This document shows positions 55,587 to 64,000 of a stretch of 64,000 nt of DNA, piece after piece. The DNA comes from Sediminibacillus terrae. Its GTDB lineage: Bacteria; Bacillota; Bacilli; Bacillales; Amphibacillaceae. The notes under the pieces were generated by a model. That model had not been told where the DNA came from. It did not search any database and saw only the letters and a list, made by a program, of their open reading frames with translations. The position numbers and the translations under genes are program-made. The DNA is taken from contig NZ_VZDQ01000027.1 of NCBI RefSeq assembly GCF_009602435.1, forward strand, positions 1 through 64,000, read 5' to 3'. Every line of letters starts with the position of its first letter. Position 1 is the stretch's first letter.

Positions 55587-55655
55587 ATGCTACGGACCAT
55601 CTTGATGATTATTGGAGCTATAGTAGTGATAAGTTTCATTATCTCACTACTGTAA
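55587..55655 (+). CDS. 22-residue hydrophobic peptide
   Basis: A very short frame, MLRTILMIIGAIVVISFIIS followed by LL and stop, has a good ribosome-binding site (AGGAAGGGTG, 6 bases before the ATG) and a strong terminator directly after it. It would form one membrane helix with a single N-terminal Arg. Function unknown; it could be a small membrane regulator or a type I toxin-like peptide. No antisense RNA or promoter was identified, so the call rests on the start site, composition and terminator. Confidence 0.55.
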   Translation: MLRTILMIIGAIVVISFIISLL

Positions 55656-55660
55656 TTCGG

Positions 55661-55712
55661 AAAAATGGGAAGGGAAGCTTGGTAAACAGGTCTTCCCTTC
55701 CCATTTTTTTAG
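55661..55712 (+). terminator. terminator after the 22-residue frame
   Basis: A 17-bp near-perfect stem AAAAATGGGAAGGGAAG/CTTCCCTTCCCATTTTT ending in T. Confidence 0.9.
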
Positions 55713-55778
55713 CACTTTTGCTATATTTTTTGTAAGTCCTGCAAAAATAGCTAAATTTTTCAGAATAGAATAAATATA

Positions 55779-55807
55779 TTGAAACCTTTTAAAAAAGCTA
55801 TTATAGT
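55779..55807 (+). promoter_or_regulatory. ilvD promoter
   Basis: TTGAAA at 55779-55784 and TATAGT at 55802-55807 have a 17-bp spacer. Transcription would start about 20 bases before the start codon, too short for a T-box or attenuator. Confidence 0.8.
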
Positions 55808-55836
55808 TGTTAGAAAGAAAGAGGGAGGCATACATA

Positions 55837-57519
55837 ATGGAAAAAGATTTACGAATCAAAAGCAAAGTGTTCAGCGATGACCCCAAACGGGCGCCAAACC
55901 GGGCGATGCTTCGTGCGGTAGGGGTGACGGATGAAGACTTTAAAAAACCGATGATCGGCGTGGCCAGCACTTGGAGCGAAGTGACGCCTTGTAACATCCA
56001 TCTTCACGATTTAGCAGTAAAATCCAAGGAAGGGGCTAAGGAAGCCGGAGGAGTTCCTTTGGTGTTCAACACGATCACGGTATCGGATGGTATCTCGATG
56101 GGAACGCAGGGAATGCGGTATTCACTGCCGAGCAGGGATGTCATTGCGGACTCGATCGAAACGGTCGTGGGAGCGGAGAACCTCGATGCCTATGTAGCAA
56201 TTGGCGGCTGTGATAAAAATATCCCAGGCTGCATGATTGCCATTGCCCGTTCTGAAGTTCCTGCTGTGTTTGTCTATGGAGGTACGATTTCACCAGGCTT
56301 CCATCGAGGACAAAAGCTGGATATAGTGTCCGTGTTTGAAGGAGTCGGCCAGCATAACAACGGCGATATCAACGATGAGCAGCTTCACGGGATTGAATGT
56401 CACGCTTGTCCGGGGGCTGGTTCTTGCGGCGGAATGTACACCGCCAACACCATGGCGACTGCAGTGGAAGCAATGGGAATGAGTCTGCCGGGCAGTTCTT
56501 CAAATCCGGCGGAATCGGAAGAAAAGCGTCAGGATTGCACGGAAGCAGGAAAGGCAGCTTACAAGATGCTGGAACTGGGAATTTATCCGAAAGACATCAT
56601 GACAAAAGAAGCATTCGAAAATGCCATCACGGTTGTCATGGCTCTTGGCGGCTCTACCAATGCTGTCCTTCATTTGTTGGCGATTGCCCATTCCATCAAG
56701 GTCGACATCACCATCGATGATTTTGACAGAATCCAAAAGAAGGTCCCTCATGTTGCCGACTTACGACCGAGCGGAAAATATGTAATGGACGATTTACACA
56801 AGGTCGGCGGTGTTCCAGCTGTCATGAAGTACCTTTACGAAGCTGGTTATTTGCACGGCGATTGTATGACCATCACAGGAAAAACGGTAGCGGAAAATGC
56901 AGCGGAAGCACCTTCCTTAAAAGAAGGACAAGAAATTATTACGCCGATCGACAAGCCGTTACGTGAAAACGGGCCATTGGTCATTTTAAAAGGAAATTTG
57001 GCTCCTGACGGTGCGGTAGCCAAGGTTTCGGGAGTGAAAGTGAAACGACATACCGGTCCTGCCCGTGTTTACGACACCGAAGAAGAAGCAACAGAAGCAG
57101 TCATCAACAATGAAATTAACGAGGGCGATGTACTGGTCATTCGCTATGAGGGTCCGAAAGGCGGGCCTGGTATGCCGGAAATGCTTTCCCTCTCGGCTAT
57201 CTTAGTTGGAAAAGGGTTGGGCGAAAAGGTGGCATTGTTGACAGACGGCCGTTTCTCTGGTGGGACACATGGCCTGGTTGTCGGCCATATTGCACCGGAA
57301 GCTCAATCCGGAGGACCTATTGCTTTGTTGAAAGAAGGCGATATTGTCACGATTGATTCGGATAAGCAGGAAATCGTGATGGATGTTTCAGAAGCAGAAT
57401 TGGAGCATCGCCGTAAGCAATGGGTGGCACCGCCGCTCTACAACAAAGGTGTACTTGGCAAGTATGCACACACGGTTTCTTGTTCCTCGAAGGGTGCAGT
57501 CACCGATCATTTTGAATAA
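55837..57519 (+). CDS. ilvD: Dihydroxy-acid dehydratase
   Basis: Makes 2-keto acids for valine, leucine and isoleucine synthesis. The 560 residues match IlvD. Fe-S and metal motifs include [10 protein letters not shown] and [19 protein letters not shown], and the C-terminal [10 protein letters not shown] is intact. The ATG at 55837 follows GAGGGAGG; an open frame to 55807 begins inside the -10. It stands alone here, away from ilvBHC-leu genes, with its own promoter and terminator. Confidence 0.97.
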   Translation: MEKDLRIKSKVFSDDPKRAPNRAMLRAVGVTDEDFKKPMIGVASTWSEVTPCNIHLHDLAVKSKEGAKEAGGVPLVFNTITVSDGISMGTQGMRYSLPSRDVIADSIETVVGAENLDAYVAIGGCDKNIPGCMIAIARSEVPAVFVYGGTISPGFHRGQKLDIVSVFEGVGQHNNGDINDEQLHGIECHACPGAGSCGGMYTANTMATAVEAMGMSLPGSSSNPAESEEKRQDCTEAGKAAYKMLELGIYPKDIMTKEAFENAITVVMALGGSTNAVLHLLAIAHSIKVDITIDDFDRIQKKVPHVADLRPSGKYVMDDLHKVGGVPAVMKYLYEAGYLHGDCMTITGKTVAENAAEAPSLKEGQEIITPIDKPLRENGPLVILKGNLAPDGAVAKVSGVKVKRHTGPARVYDTEEEATEAVINNEINEGDVLVIRYEGPKGGPGMPEMLSLSAILVGKGLGEKVALLTDGRFSGGTHGLVVGHIAPEAQSGGPIALLKEGDIVTIDSDKQEIVMDVSEAELEHRRKQWVAPPLYNKGVLGKYAHTVSCSSKGAVTDHFE

Positions 57520-57557
57520 AAAAACACCGGTTCCGATTGGGGAGCCGGTGTTTTTGC
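57520..57557 (+). terminator. terminator between ilvD and the amidohydrolase gene
   Basis: The stem AAAACACCGGTT(C)/(G)AGCCGGTGTTTT lies between convergent genes. Confidence 0.88.
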
Positions 57558-57558
57558 G

Positions 57559-59163
57559 TCAGGAACGCTCGTAGACACAATTGCCTCGGAAGTAGGTGGC
57601 TTTCACTTGCAGATGCTTTAAATCGGCTGGATGTATCTTGGCTGGATGATCAGATAGGAGGACAAAATCTGCCTGGTAACCAGATTTCAGTTTTCCTTTT
57701 TTGTTTTCATGAAATTCCAACCATGCTGGTGTTTCACTATAAGCACGGAAGATAGCGTCAATTATAAGTTTTTCCTCGGGTATCCAGCCACCCTCTGGTT
57801 TGTCCTTTTCGTCGGTGCGATTCACTGCTGCAAATATATTCATCAATGGAGCAAGTGGGCCAATCGGCGAATCGGAACTTCCTGTAAACGGAATTTTCAA
57901 TTGATGGACGGTTGCCCAGGGATTGCAGAAGCGTTCTCTTTCTTTCCCTACCCACTCAACCGTCTGGTCGTGCTCTTCCATGATAAAGCCTGGCTGGGTT
58001 TCTAAAAATGGCTTGAGCTCTTTGAGCCGTTCCAGTAAATCAGGCGCCAAGACCTGCGCATGAATGATTCGATGGCGCATCCTGTGGGTATCGGTATTTT
58101 CCAAAGCGGTTATTGCCTGCTCGACCGCCCTGTCACCAATAGCGTGCATGGTAACTTGCATACCGTTCTGGTCGGCCGTTTTCACCATCTCGTTTAATTC
58201 TTCCTGCGGGTATATTAAATTTCCTTTGGTCTCAGGCTTGTCGTGATAAGGCTGTCGCAAAGCGGCTGTATGCAGACGTTGTGTACCATCCAGAAAAATC
58301 TTGAATGCACCTACTTTTACTTGCTTTGTTCCATCGCCGGTTCTTCTCCTATTTGCTTCTAAATACGATTGAATGTCAGTGAGCTTGTAAACATAATGAT
58401 GAAGCTGCACATCGATGTCCAGCTTCCCATCCTTTTCAAGTTGGGTATAAGCATTCCATAACCGTTGATAGTCCCCTGCATAGTTAAGGTCGTCCGTATG
58501 GACAGAAGTAATTCCCGTTTTGGAAAGATGGGGGATGGCATCATGAACTGCTTCATAAATTTCCTGTTTGCTCTTCTGACGAAAATGAAATTTGATAAAA
58601 TGGACGGCGGAATCCTTGAAACGCCCTGTCCAACGTCCATCTTCGTCTTTTTCAATAAACTGGTCATGTCCTTCAGCCAATCCATCATTCTCCTGGATAA
58701 TGGATAACGCTTTATGATTGACTATGCATTCGTGACCATCGTCATGAAGCAAAAACATCGGTTTTTCGTATTCCAGTTCGTCCAAATCATCAGCAGTCAG
58801 CAAGTGATCGAGGTCGGTGAACTGGCTGTCAATAACGCCCCTTCCAATCACCCAATCGTTCTCTTCCATTTCTTCTTCTATAAACCGGTCTTGGATAATT
58901 TGCTTCATGTCAGTCCAGCTTGTAACTTGTCGAAGATCCAATTCTTTTTTCATTAAACCGTACCGCAACAAATGTAAGTGGGAATCATTAAAAGCAGGGG
59001 CAACAACCAGTTGTCCACCATCTATGGTATGTTCGTCTCGCTCTGTTGCGGTTCCTTTATAGATCCCTGTGATAAATCCTTCTTCGATTTTCATGTGATA
59101 GAGGTCATCAGGATTCCCTTTTTCTCCCGGTCTGTATAAACGAATATTATCTAGTATGGTCAA
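57559..59163 (-). CDS. Amidohydrolase (YtcJ-like, Amidohydro_3)
   Basis: A 534-residue metal-dependent hydrolase. The N-terminal metal motif DSHLHL, the HDDGHEC and GVIDSQF segments, the mid-chain HAIGDRAVEQ and the late TGSSDSPIGPL Asp are in YtcJ/Amidohydro_3 order. The substrate is unknown. The TTG at 59163 follows AGAGGAGGAAC. Monocistronic. Confidence 0.9.
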   Translation of the reverse strand: MTILDNIRLYRPGEKGNPDDLYHMKIEEGFITGIYKGTATERDEHTIDGGQLVVAPAFNDSHLHLLRYGLMKKELDLRQVTSWTDMKQIIQDRFIEEEMEENDWVIGRGVIDSQFTDLDHLLTADDLDELEYEKPMFLLHDDGHECIVNHKALSIIQENDGLAEGHDQFIEKDEDGRWTGRFKDSAVHFIKFHFRQKSKQEIYEAVHDAIPHLSKTGITSVHTDDLNYAGDYQRLWNAYTQLEKDGKLDIDVQLHHYVYKLTDIQSYLEANRRRTGDGTKQVKVGAFKIFLDGTQRLHTAALRQPYHDKPETKGNLIYPQEELNEMVKTADQNGMQVTMHAIGDRAVEQAITALENTDTHRMRHRIIHAQVLAPDLLERLKELKPFLETQPGFIMEEHDQTVEWVGKERERFCNPWATVHQLKIPFTGSSDSPIGPLAPLMNIFAAVNRTDEKDKPEGGWIPEEKLIIDAIFRAYSETPAWLEFHENKKGKLKSGYQADFVLLSDHPAKIHPADLKHLQVKATYFRGNCVYERS

Positions 59164-59539
59164 AATCCGTTCCTCCTCTTTCCTTATTCAATTATCTATA
59201 CCCGCCAGAATATGCCTTGACACAACCTTCCTTTTCCGCAAAGCACAGAGCCCTTTCTCACAAAAATCCCCTGCAATATCAGCTTGTGTTTGTGATATAA
59301 TGTAGCTTAAATCTTTTGTATGGATTGTCGTTTTAAATAATGTTCTAACGGTTTGTTGCGGCCGTTAGAGTAGTGGTGCATGGCTTGGTTCTAAAACAGT
59401 GACTTTTTAGTGGACTGCCAAATATTTTGATTGATTTTGCGGAAAAGAGCAGACTTTTACGTATCCGGCAGTTGGGGTAAACGAAAAATTGATGATTCAA
59501 CAAATTTTGATAAATGACGACTGAGATGGAGGACATATC
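59164..59539. other. intergenic region ahead of the alaR-like gene
   Basis: It holds an extended -10 (TG-A-TATAAT, 59293-59301) with a weak -35, TGCAAT, at 18 bp, and an inverted repeat CTAACGG/CCGTTAG (59345-59368) that may be an Lrp-type or other operator. The leader to the start codon would be about 230 bases. No gene is seen. Confidence 0.5.
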
Positions 59540-60034
59540 ATGAATGAAAAAGAATTGGAGATTTTGGAGATTCTTGAAGGAAATGCACGGACACCGTTGG
59601 CAACTATTGCCGATATGATGGAAATGGAGAAACACGAAGTCGAAAAAATTGTCAAATCTTTGGAAGAGCGGGATATCATTCTGAATTACCAGGCTGTGAT
59701 CAATTGGGATCATGTTCCATCCAATGACGGTGTAACCGCGATGATTGATGTAAAGGTGGCACCGAAGCGGGAAATCGGCTTTGACGGGGTAGCTGAACGG
59801 ATTTACCGCTTTCCAGAAGTGAAAGCAGTCTATTTGATGTCGGGTGCTTATGATTTATCGGTCCAAATTGAAGGGAAAACCATGAAGGAAGTAGCTTTCT
59901 TTGTGTCAAAGAAATTATCGACATTGGACTCGGTGCTCTCTACGACCACTCATTTCCTTTTGAAAAAATACAAACATGACGGCGTCATTTTTGAACCGGA
60001 GCAGAAGGATAAACGGGCTGTGGTGTCGCCATGA
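59540..60034 (+). CDS. alaR: Lrp/AsnC-family regulator (AlaR-like)
   Basis: A 164-residue regulator with an N-terminal helix-turn-helix (about 5-50; EILEILEGNARTPLATIADM) and a C-terminal RAM effector domain (about 70-145). Coupling by an ATGA overlap to an alanine-type aminotransferase matches B. subtilis yugG-yugH (alaR-alaT), so it probably senses alanine or another amino acid. The ATG at 59540 follows GGAGGAC. Confidence 0.85.
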   Translation: MNEKELEILEILEGNARTPLATIADMMEMEKHEVEKIVKSLEERDIILNYQAVINWDHVPSNDGVTAMIDVKVAPKREIGFDGVAERIYRFPEVKAVYLMSGAYDLSVQIEGKTMKEVAFFVSKKLSTLDSVLSTTTHFLLKKYKHDGVIFEPEQKDKRAVVSP

Positions 60035-61206
60035 AACAGCTATCTTCCAAAAATTATCTTTCGGAAACAGCAAGAAGCATAAAACCTTCGGGAATCCGGA
60101 AATTTTTTGATTTGGCGAATGAAATGGAGGGAGTGGTTTCCCTCGGGGTAGGGGAACCCGATTTTGTAACCAGCTGGAACATTTGTGAAGCGGCTTATGC
60201 TTCGATGGAAAGTGGATATACTTCCTATTCAGCGAATGCAGGGCTGTTGGAGCTTCGTCAGGAAATTTCGACTTATTTACAAAAGCAGTTTCAGCTGGAA
60301 TACAAAGCAGAGAAAGAAATCATCGTCACCACTGGTGCCAGCCAGGCGATCGATATTGCCTTTCGGGCACTGGTCGATCCAGGTGACGAAGTTTTGATAG
60401 CGGAGCCTGGCTTTGTAGCCTATGCTCCGATTGTCCAACTGGCGGGAGGCATTCCGGTTCCTGTGCCGACTACGGCGGATAACCATTTTAAACTGACGGT
60501 GGAGCAGTTGGAAAGTCATATTAATGAAAAAACGAAGATGGTTCTGCTTTGCTTCCCTAACAATCCAACCGGTGCCACGTTGGACAGAGAAGAGCTGAAG
60601 AAGCTGGCAGCGGTGATCCGAAGACACGATTTATTAGTGCTTTCCGATGAAATTTATGCCGAGCTGAGCTACGATCAATCTCATTGCAGTATAGCGTCAC
60701 TTCCGGAAATGGCAGAAAGAACCGTTGTTATATCCGGTTTTTCCAAAGCGTTCGCGATGACGGGCTGGCGGCTCGGATACTTGGCCGGACCGGAGCCACT
60801 GCTGCAGGCGATGTTGAAAATTCATCAATACACGATGATGTGTGCGCCTACAATTGCCCAGCACGGTGCATTGGAAGCGTTAAGAAACGGGCGTGAAGAC
60901 GTCGATAAAATGGTGGCCAGCTACCGCAGGCGCCGAAATTATTTTGTGAAAGCGAGTAACCGGATCGGTCTGCCTTGCCACATGCCGGGAGGGGCCTTCT
61001 ATGCCTTTCCGTCCATCCGGGAAACAGGTTTAACGTCGGAACAGTTCGCCGAGCAGTTACTGCAAGAAGAAAAAGTGGCAGTCGTTCCTGGTTCTGTGTT
61101 TGGTGCCGGAGGAGAAGGGCATGTACGTTGTTCTTATGCTGCGTCGATGGAAGCACTGCAAACCGCAATTGAACGAATCGGGCGCTTTGTGGAAAAGCGT
61201 TTATAA
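60031..61206 (+). CDS. alaT: Class I PLP aminotransferase (AlaT-like)
   Basis: A 391-residue fold-type I aminotransferase. PLP-binding Lys239 lies in SGFSKAFAMTGWRLGY; NNPTGA, the SDEIYAE aspartate and the C-terminal GHVRCSYA arginine are present. It resembles YugH/PatA-type enzymes; alanine transaminase is the likely role from context. The ATG overlaps the regulator's stop (ATGA), so both are translated together. Confidence 0.9.
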   Translation: MKQLSSKNYLSETARSIKPSGIRKFFDLANEMEGVVSLGVGEPDFVTSWNICEAAYASMESGYTSYSANAGLLELRQEISTYLQKQFQLEYKAEKEIIVTTGASQAIDIAFRALVDPGDEVLIAEPGFVAYAPIVQLAGGIPVPVPTTADNHFKLTVEQLESHINEKTKMVLLCFPNNPTGATLDREELKKLAAVIRRHDLLVLSDEIYAELSYDQSHCSIASLPEMAERTVVISGFSKAFAMTGWRLGYLAGPEPLLQAMLKIHQYTMMCAPTIAQHGALEALRNGREDVDKMVASYRRRRNYFVKASNRIGLPCHMPGGAFYAFPSIRETGLTSEQFAEQLLQEEKVAVVPGSVFGAGGEGHVRCSYAASMEALQTAIERIGRFVEKRL

Positions 61207-61207
61207 A

Positions 61208-61244
61208 GAAAAGAGCCGTGCCTAGCTGGCAAGGCTCTTTTTTT
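61208..61244 (+). terminator. terminator after alaT
   Basis: The stem AAGAGCC(GTGCC)/(GGCAA)GGCTCTT is followed by TTTTTT. Confidence 0.88.
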
Positions 61245-61326
61245 AGGGTGGAGGGGAATGGGAATTTGAATTCCTACTATGTGATAAGCGCTTTATAGGT
61301 ACTGGCGATGTGCTCTTGCAATAGCC

Positions 61327-61503
61327 TCATCTTGCCAGTAGCCCAAGGAAGAATGCACCCAAAAAAATAATCAGCAAAAAAGACCCCAGTTTGATAAATC
61401 CTTTTTTGGTCAAAGCCTTATCCTCATTGACATCGTTGCGAATGAAGAAGTATAACAGTGGAAATCCAATAATAAAAGCAAGCGGGAAAAACCAGCTTTG
61501 CAT
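61327..61503 (-). CDS. Small two-helix membrane protein
   Basis: A 58-residue protein with two hydrophobic segments (about 5-22 and 38-56) around a charged loop. I do not recognise it. The ATG at 61503 follows AGGAGG by 8 bases; a GTG at 61512 overlaps that site. Third gene of the XRE operon (27 bases after the preceding stop). Confidence 0.75.
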   Translation of the reverse strand: MQSWFFPLAFIIGFPLLYFFIRNDVNEDKALTKKGFIKLGSFLLIIFLGAFFLGLLAR

Positions 61504-61530
61504 AAGGGACACCTCCTAAAGGAATGGGTT

Positions 61531-61911
61531 TTAGTAGATTTTGGATAAGACTACCCAGGAAACAAAAACGGTGCAAATCATCAGAGAAGTGAGGATGTTG
61601 ACTGCCTCTAATCCAGTCAAGTGGATTAAATTTGTTTGTAAGAAAGTAGTCAATACAACGGAATAAGCTAAAAAGGCAAAAAAGGAAAAAAAGATTCCCT
61701 TCTGCCGGATAAGCTTCATCCGTTCATCTTTTTGAATGAACTGTGGAAATAAATAGCTTAAACAAAACGCCATGACGGCCATGGCAAGCCATATCAGGTT
61801 TTGCGACAGAAAAACTGTATCTCCGGTTAGAATGGCGGCGTCAGCAAGAAAAACGAATAATAACAAATCGACAATACCGATAAATAAGAATGCGAGACGT
61901 GAATATTTCAT
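61531..61911 (-). CDS. Four-helix membrane protein (DUF2178-like)
   Basis: A 126-residue integral membrane protein with four helices and a DERMKLIRQKGIF loop between helices 2 and 3, the mark of DUF2178-like proteins that accompany small XRE regulators. Function unknown. The ATG at 61911 follows AGGAGG by 9 bases. Second gene of the operon begun by the XRE regulator 30 bases upstream. Confidence 0.82.
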   Translation of the reverse strand: MKYSRLAFLFIGIVDLLLFVFLADAAILTGDTVFLSQNLIWLAMAVMAFCLSYLFPQFIQKDERMKLIRQKGIFFSFFAFLAYSVVLTTFLQTNLIHLTGLEAVNILTSLMICTVFVSWVVLSKIY

Positions 61912-61941
61912 CGTTCCGAACCTCCTGGTTTTGAATCAAAC

Positions 61942-62136
61942 TTACTCCTCTAAAAAAAAGATATTTTCTACGTAGGTATTGAATAACCTGGCAATCTGTA
62001 AAGCTAAAGGAAGTGAAGGATTGTATCTGCCTTTCTCGATTGAAATGATGGTTTGTCTAGAAACGCCCAGTTTTGCTGCCAAGCCATCTTGGGAAATCCC
62101 ATGTTTTTTTCTATACGCCGGTAAATCATTTTTCAA
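61942..62136 (-). CDS. Small XRE-family regulator (YgzD-like)
   Basis: A 64-residue single-domain helix-turn-helix protein ([20 protein letters not shown], then [20 protein letters not shown]). Such stand-alone XRE proteins repress their own operon with membrane partners. The TTG at 62136 follows GGGAG. It should bind the GTAAAG-N4-CTTTAC palindrome in its promoter. Confidence 0.93.
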   Translation of the reverse strand: MKNDLPAYRKKHGISQDGLAAKLGVSRQTIISIEKGRYNPSLPLALQIARLFNTYVENIFFLEE

Positions 62137-62165
62137 CGTTTTCTACTCCCTTCGCTGTTAAACTT

Positions 62166-62194
62166 ATCATAAAGTAAAGTTTCCTTTACGTCAA
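62166..62194 (-). promoter_or_regulatory. promoter and operator of the XRE operon
   Basis: Read leftwards, TTGACG (62194-62189) and TATGAT (62171-62166) have a 17-bp spacer. A perfect palindrome GTAAAG-TTTC-CTTTAC (62174-62189) fills the spacer, and another CTTTAC half-site lies at 62200-62205. Confidence 0.85.
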
Positions 62195-62230
62195 GCTCAC
62201 TTTACATTGTTAGCTGAATAGAAGGGTGCA

Positions 62231-63346
62231 TCATGTCAATGCACCCGATACATCATAAAGGCTTAGATCAATCTCTGTCGCTTCTCCCAGCGCTAGTTTA
62301 GCAAGTTCAGAGCCGATATATGGACCCATGGTAAGTCCGGACGCCCCAAGTCCGTTCGCGGTCAGCAGACCATCAAATCCAGGAACCGTCCCGATGACTG
62401 GAAGAAATCCGGGGGTGAACGGACGAAATCCCACCCTTGTTTCCAAAATCGTGCCATCCGATAATCCAGGTGCAGTTTGCAGGCTCTTGTCGAGGATTTC
62501 CTTGATACCGCCGGCAGTGGCCCGAGTATCATAATGCTCGATATCCTCGTGTGTAGTACCGACAATAATCCGGTTTGGATTAAAGGCGAGCAGATAATGG
62601 TTGCTTGGCGGCATTACAACCGGCCAGTCAGCGGTTTGTGTATCTGGGAGTTCCAAATGGAGGATTTGGGCTTTTTGAAAGCGGACATTGAACGGGATGC
62701 CTGCTTGATTGAATAGTTCCTGGGCCCAGGCACCTGCTGTTACGATCACTTTATCTGCATAAAAAACTTCCTGATCAACCGACACGCCATATGTTTTGTT
62801 TTCTTTGAGAACAAGGGAGGCACTTCCATTTATTCGATGGGCACCGTGTTTTTCAGCTGCCCGCAATAAAGCACTCAGCAGTAAACGGCCATCGACACGA
62901 GCGGCTCCGCTGACATGGACAGCCCCCATTTCTCCTGAAAGTGGTGGGAACAAAGCTTGAGCTTGCTCTGCTGAAAGTTGGCTGATTTCCTCCATTTCCG
63001 GAGCATCCTCGCGGCGTTTCAGCGCCCGTTCTTCCATTGCATCCAGTTTTTTTGGATCATGATGAAGGCTGATTGCTCCTGCTTTTGTGTATCCGGTATT
63101 TGTTTCTCCATCGGATTTTAATTCTTTGATCAATTCGGGGTAATAACGGGCGCCGCCTTTGGCAAGCTGATACCAGGCCTTATTCCTTCTCTGGGATAAC
63201 CAGGGACAGATAATTCCGGCGGCTGCATCAGTAGCCTGGCCGGCATCCTGCCTATCGACGATCGTCACTTGAGCCCCGGCCTTTGCGAGTCGGTAGGCAG
63301 TTGAAGCTCCTAGTATGCCGGCTCCGACTATAATGAATTTTTTCAT
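62231..63346 (-). CDS. FAD-dependent oxidoreductase (DAO family)
   Basis: A 371-residue flavoprotein with the N-terminal dinucleotide motif VGAGILGAST and the DAO-family C-terminus (RVGFRPFTPGFLPVIG, GLGASGLTMGP). It resembles glycine oxidase/YurR-type enzymes that oxidise glycine, sarcosine or D-amino acids. The ATG at 63346 has a weak upstream site. A hairpin GGGTGCAT/ATGCACCC (62224-62246) covers its stop codon and may end the transcript. Confidence 0.88.
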   Translation of the reverse strand: MKKFIIVGAGILGASTAYRLAKAGAQVTIVDRQDAGQATDAAAGIICPWLSQRRNKAWYQLAKGGARYYPELIKELKSDGETNTGYTKAGAISLHHDPKKLDAMEERALKRREDAPEMEEISQLSAEQAQALFPPLSGEMGAVHVSGAARVDGRLLLSALLRAAEKHGAHRINGSASLVLKENKTYGVSVDQEVFYADKVIVTAGAWAQELFNQAGIPFNVRFQKAQILHLELPDTQTADWPVVMPPSNHYLLAFNPNRIIVGTTHEDIEHYDTRATAGGIKEILDKSLQTAPGLSDGTILETRVGFRPFTPGFLPVIGTVPGFDGLLTANGLGASGLTMGPYIGSELAKLALGEATEIDLSLYDVSGALT

Positions 63347-63701
63347 TCTATCATCCTTACCGTTTATTGTATGTCATTTAAAATATATCAGACAAATTCC
63401 CACTGCAAAAGGAACACGCTGAAAGACCGGATGTTTTCATGTTCAACATTCAAAAATCATCATAGTGCGCCATAGCTCCCACATACTTATTAACTAGTTT
63501 TGCTTCACAGAGGAAAGATGGAATGCCATTGTGCTGCTAACTGCCCGGAATTGCCGGATAAAGTCCCAATACCCAAACGTTCGTTCTTTCTGTAAAATAA
63601 AGTAAATAGCAATTTTTATAGACAAAGGTTGTTAGATGGGAGAGGAGGGCTTCTTTATAGAGTAAGCAAGCCAAGTCCATATCATTAGGGGGGTTATCTG
63701 A
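63347..63701. other. intergenic region upstream of the RsoA-like gene
   Basis: A divergent promoter region. No convincing sigma-A pair was found for either gene. AT-rich sequence near 63590-63620 and a GGGGGG site at 63688-63693 serve the rightward gene. Confidence 0.45.
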
Positions 63702-63947
63702 ATGGAGGAAAAGTCACTGTATCAGTTAACGACTGAGTCTAGGAGTAACCCGTCCGCCTTGGTAGCCATTCTCGACGCATTTGAGCCAAAAGTCAAGAAA
63801 TCCCTTTACCAGACAGAAGAGAAAAACAGGGAAGATATGTACCAGGATTTACAGTTGAAAATGGTAGAAGCCGTAACCAGTTACGATATATCCACCGTTC
63901 CCGGATTTTTCGACTTTCAAGTTCAGGTAGAGAGCAACATTGTTTGA
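63702..63947 (+). CDS. RsoA-like helix-turn-helix sigma cofactor
   Basis: An 81-residue protein with the HTH_16 pattern: an N-terminal helix, NPSALVAILDAFEPKVKKSL, and YQDLQLKMVEAVTSYD, resembling sigma region 2.1-2.2. In B. subtilis, RsoA works with SigO as a split sigma factor; in relatives such genes adjoin YvrJ, DUF1659 and DUF2922 proteins. The ATG at 63702 follows a GGGGGG run. The protein ends where sigma region 2 would continue, consistent with a split or cofactor role. Confidence 0.75.
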   Translation: MEEKSLYQLTTESRSNPSALVAILDAFEPKVKKSLYQTEEKNREDMYQDLQLKMVEAVTSYDISTVPGFFDFQVQVESNIV

Positions 63948-63974
63948 AAAAATAATGACAGGGAGGCGATGATA

Positions 63975-64000
63975 ATGAATTCTTTTGACTTTCCGCTTTG
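63975..64000 (+). CDS. start of a further gene, cut by the window edge
   Basis: An ATG follows GGGAGG and reads MNSFDFPL to the end. Only eight codons are visible, so the product cannot be named; a YvrJ-like small protein would fit the usual neighbourhood. Confidence 0.5.

Noticed and set aside
55740-55836. T-box leader ahead of ilvD
   Set aside because: The promoter at 55779-55807 leaves a leader of about 20 bases, too short for a T-box.

Overview
The window looks like chromosome of a low-G+C Gram-positive spore-former of the family Bacillaceae. The evidence is the sigW-rsiW-cdaA-cdaR-glmM-glmS gene order, the glmS ribozyme, a Spo0E-like phosphatase, strong GGAGG ribosome-binding sites with frequent GTG/TTG starts, and the rRNA/tRNA layout. 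A NhaC-type antiporter and a very acidic secreted protease fit a halotolerant genus near Virgibacillus, Halobacillus or Oceanobacillus; that placement is inference.

Layout. 1-6560: the tail of an rRNA operon (23S-5S spacer, 5S, tRNA-Asn, tRNA-Thr), a 1446-residue bacillopeptidase F-like secreted protease, then nine tRNAs with an unusual 105-bp tandem duplication that copies the 3' end of tRNA-Lys. 6800-15350: arginase, a Spo0E-like gene, the sigW-rsiW envelope-stress pair behind an autoregulatory sigma-W promoter, c-di-AMP synthesis (cdaA-cdaR), glmM, and glmS under its ribozyme. 15.4-17.9 kb: a rearranged island with a TetR regulator, a broken 5' duplicate of that regulator, decayed sequence and a four-helix membrane protein; two matching CTACC-N8-GGTAG dyads tie the regulator to the membrane gene. 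17.9-34.6 kb: stress, transport and surface genes, including peroxiredoxin-like, NhaC, glycosyltransferase, AraC/GyrI, P1 peptidase, SDR, Csp, YlmA-type ABC ATPase, a GntR-DUF1648 operon behind a perfect 19+19 bp palindrome, a FUSC exporter, and an Rrf2-YhgE/Pip operon behind a 9+9 bp palindrome. 34.7-48.3 kb: a zinc/cobalt sensor-exporter pair (czrA-czcD), a lipase-like hydrolase, an AEC carrier, a large secreted protein, pepT, a sulfurtransferase, an MFS exporter with its regulator, and a cytosolic beta-helix protein. 48.7-64 kb: mnmH, an amine oxidase, a DJ-1/PfpI protein, a Fur-controlled flavoprotein that has lost its NADPH motif, CwlK-like peptidase, SDR, ilvD, amidohydrolase, an alaR-alaT-like pair, an XRE-membrane protein operon, a DAO-family oxidase and an RsoA-like sigma cofactor at the right edge.

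Cell-envelope homeostasis is the main theme: sigma-W stress response, c-di-AMP control, glucosamine-6-phosphate supply, the YhgE and FUSC membrane proteins and CwlK. Several operons are small self-contained switches (regulator plus membrane protein) with readable operators: TetR-4TM, GntR-DUF1648, Rrf2-YhgE, ArsR-CzcD, ArsR-MFS and XRE-DUF2178-like. Intergenic regions carry dispersed repeats, notably a terminator-hairpin family built on ACCGAACG/CGTTCGGT that is followed at two or three loci by a second repeat. I saw no CRISPR array, prophage, insertion sequence or complete defence system.
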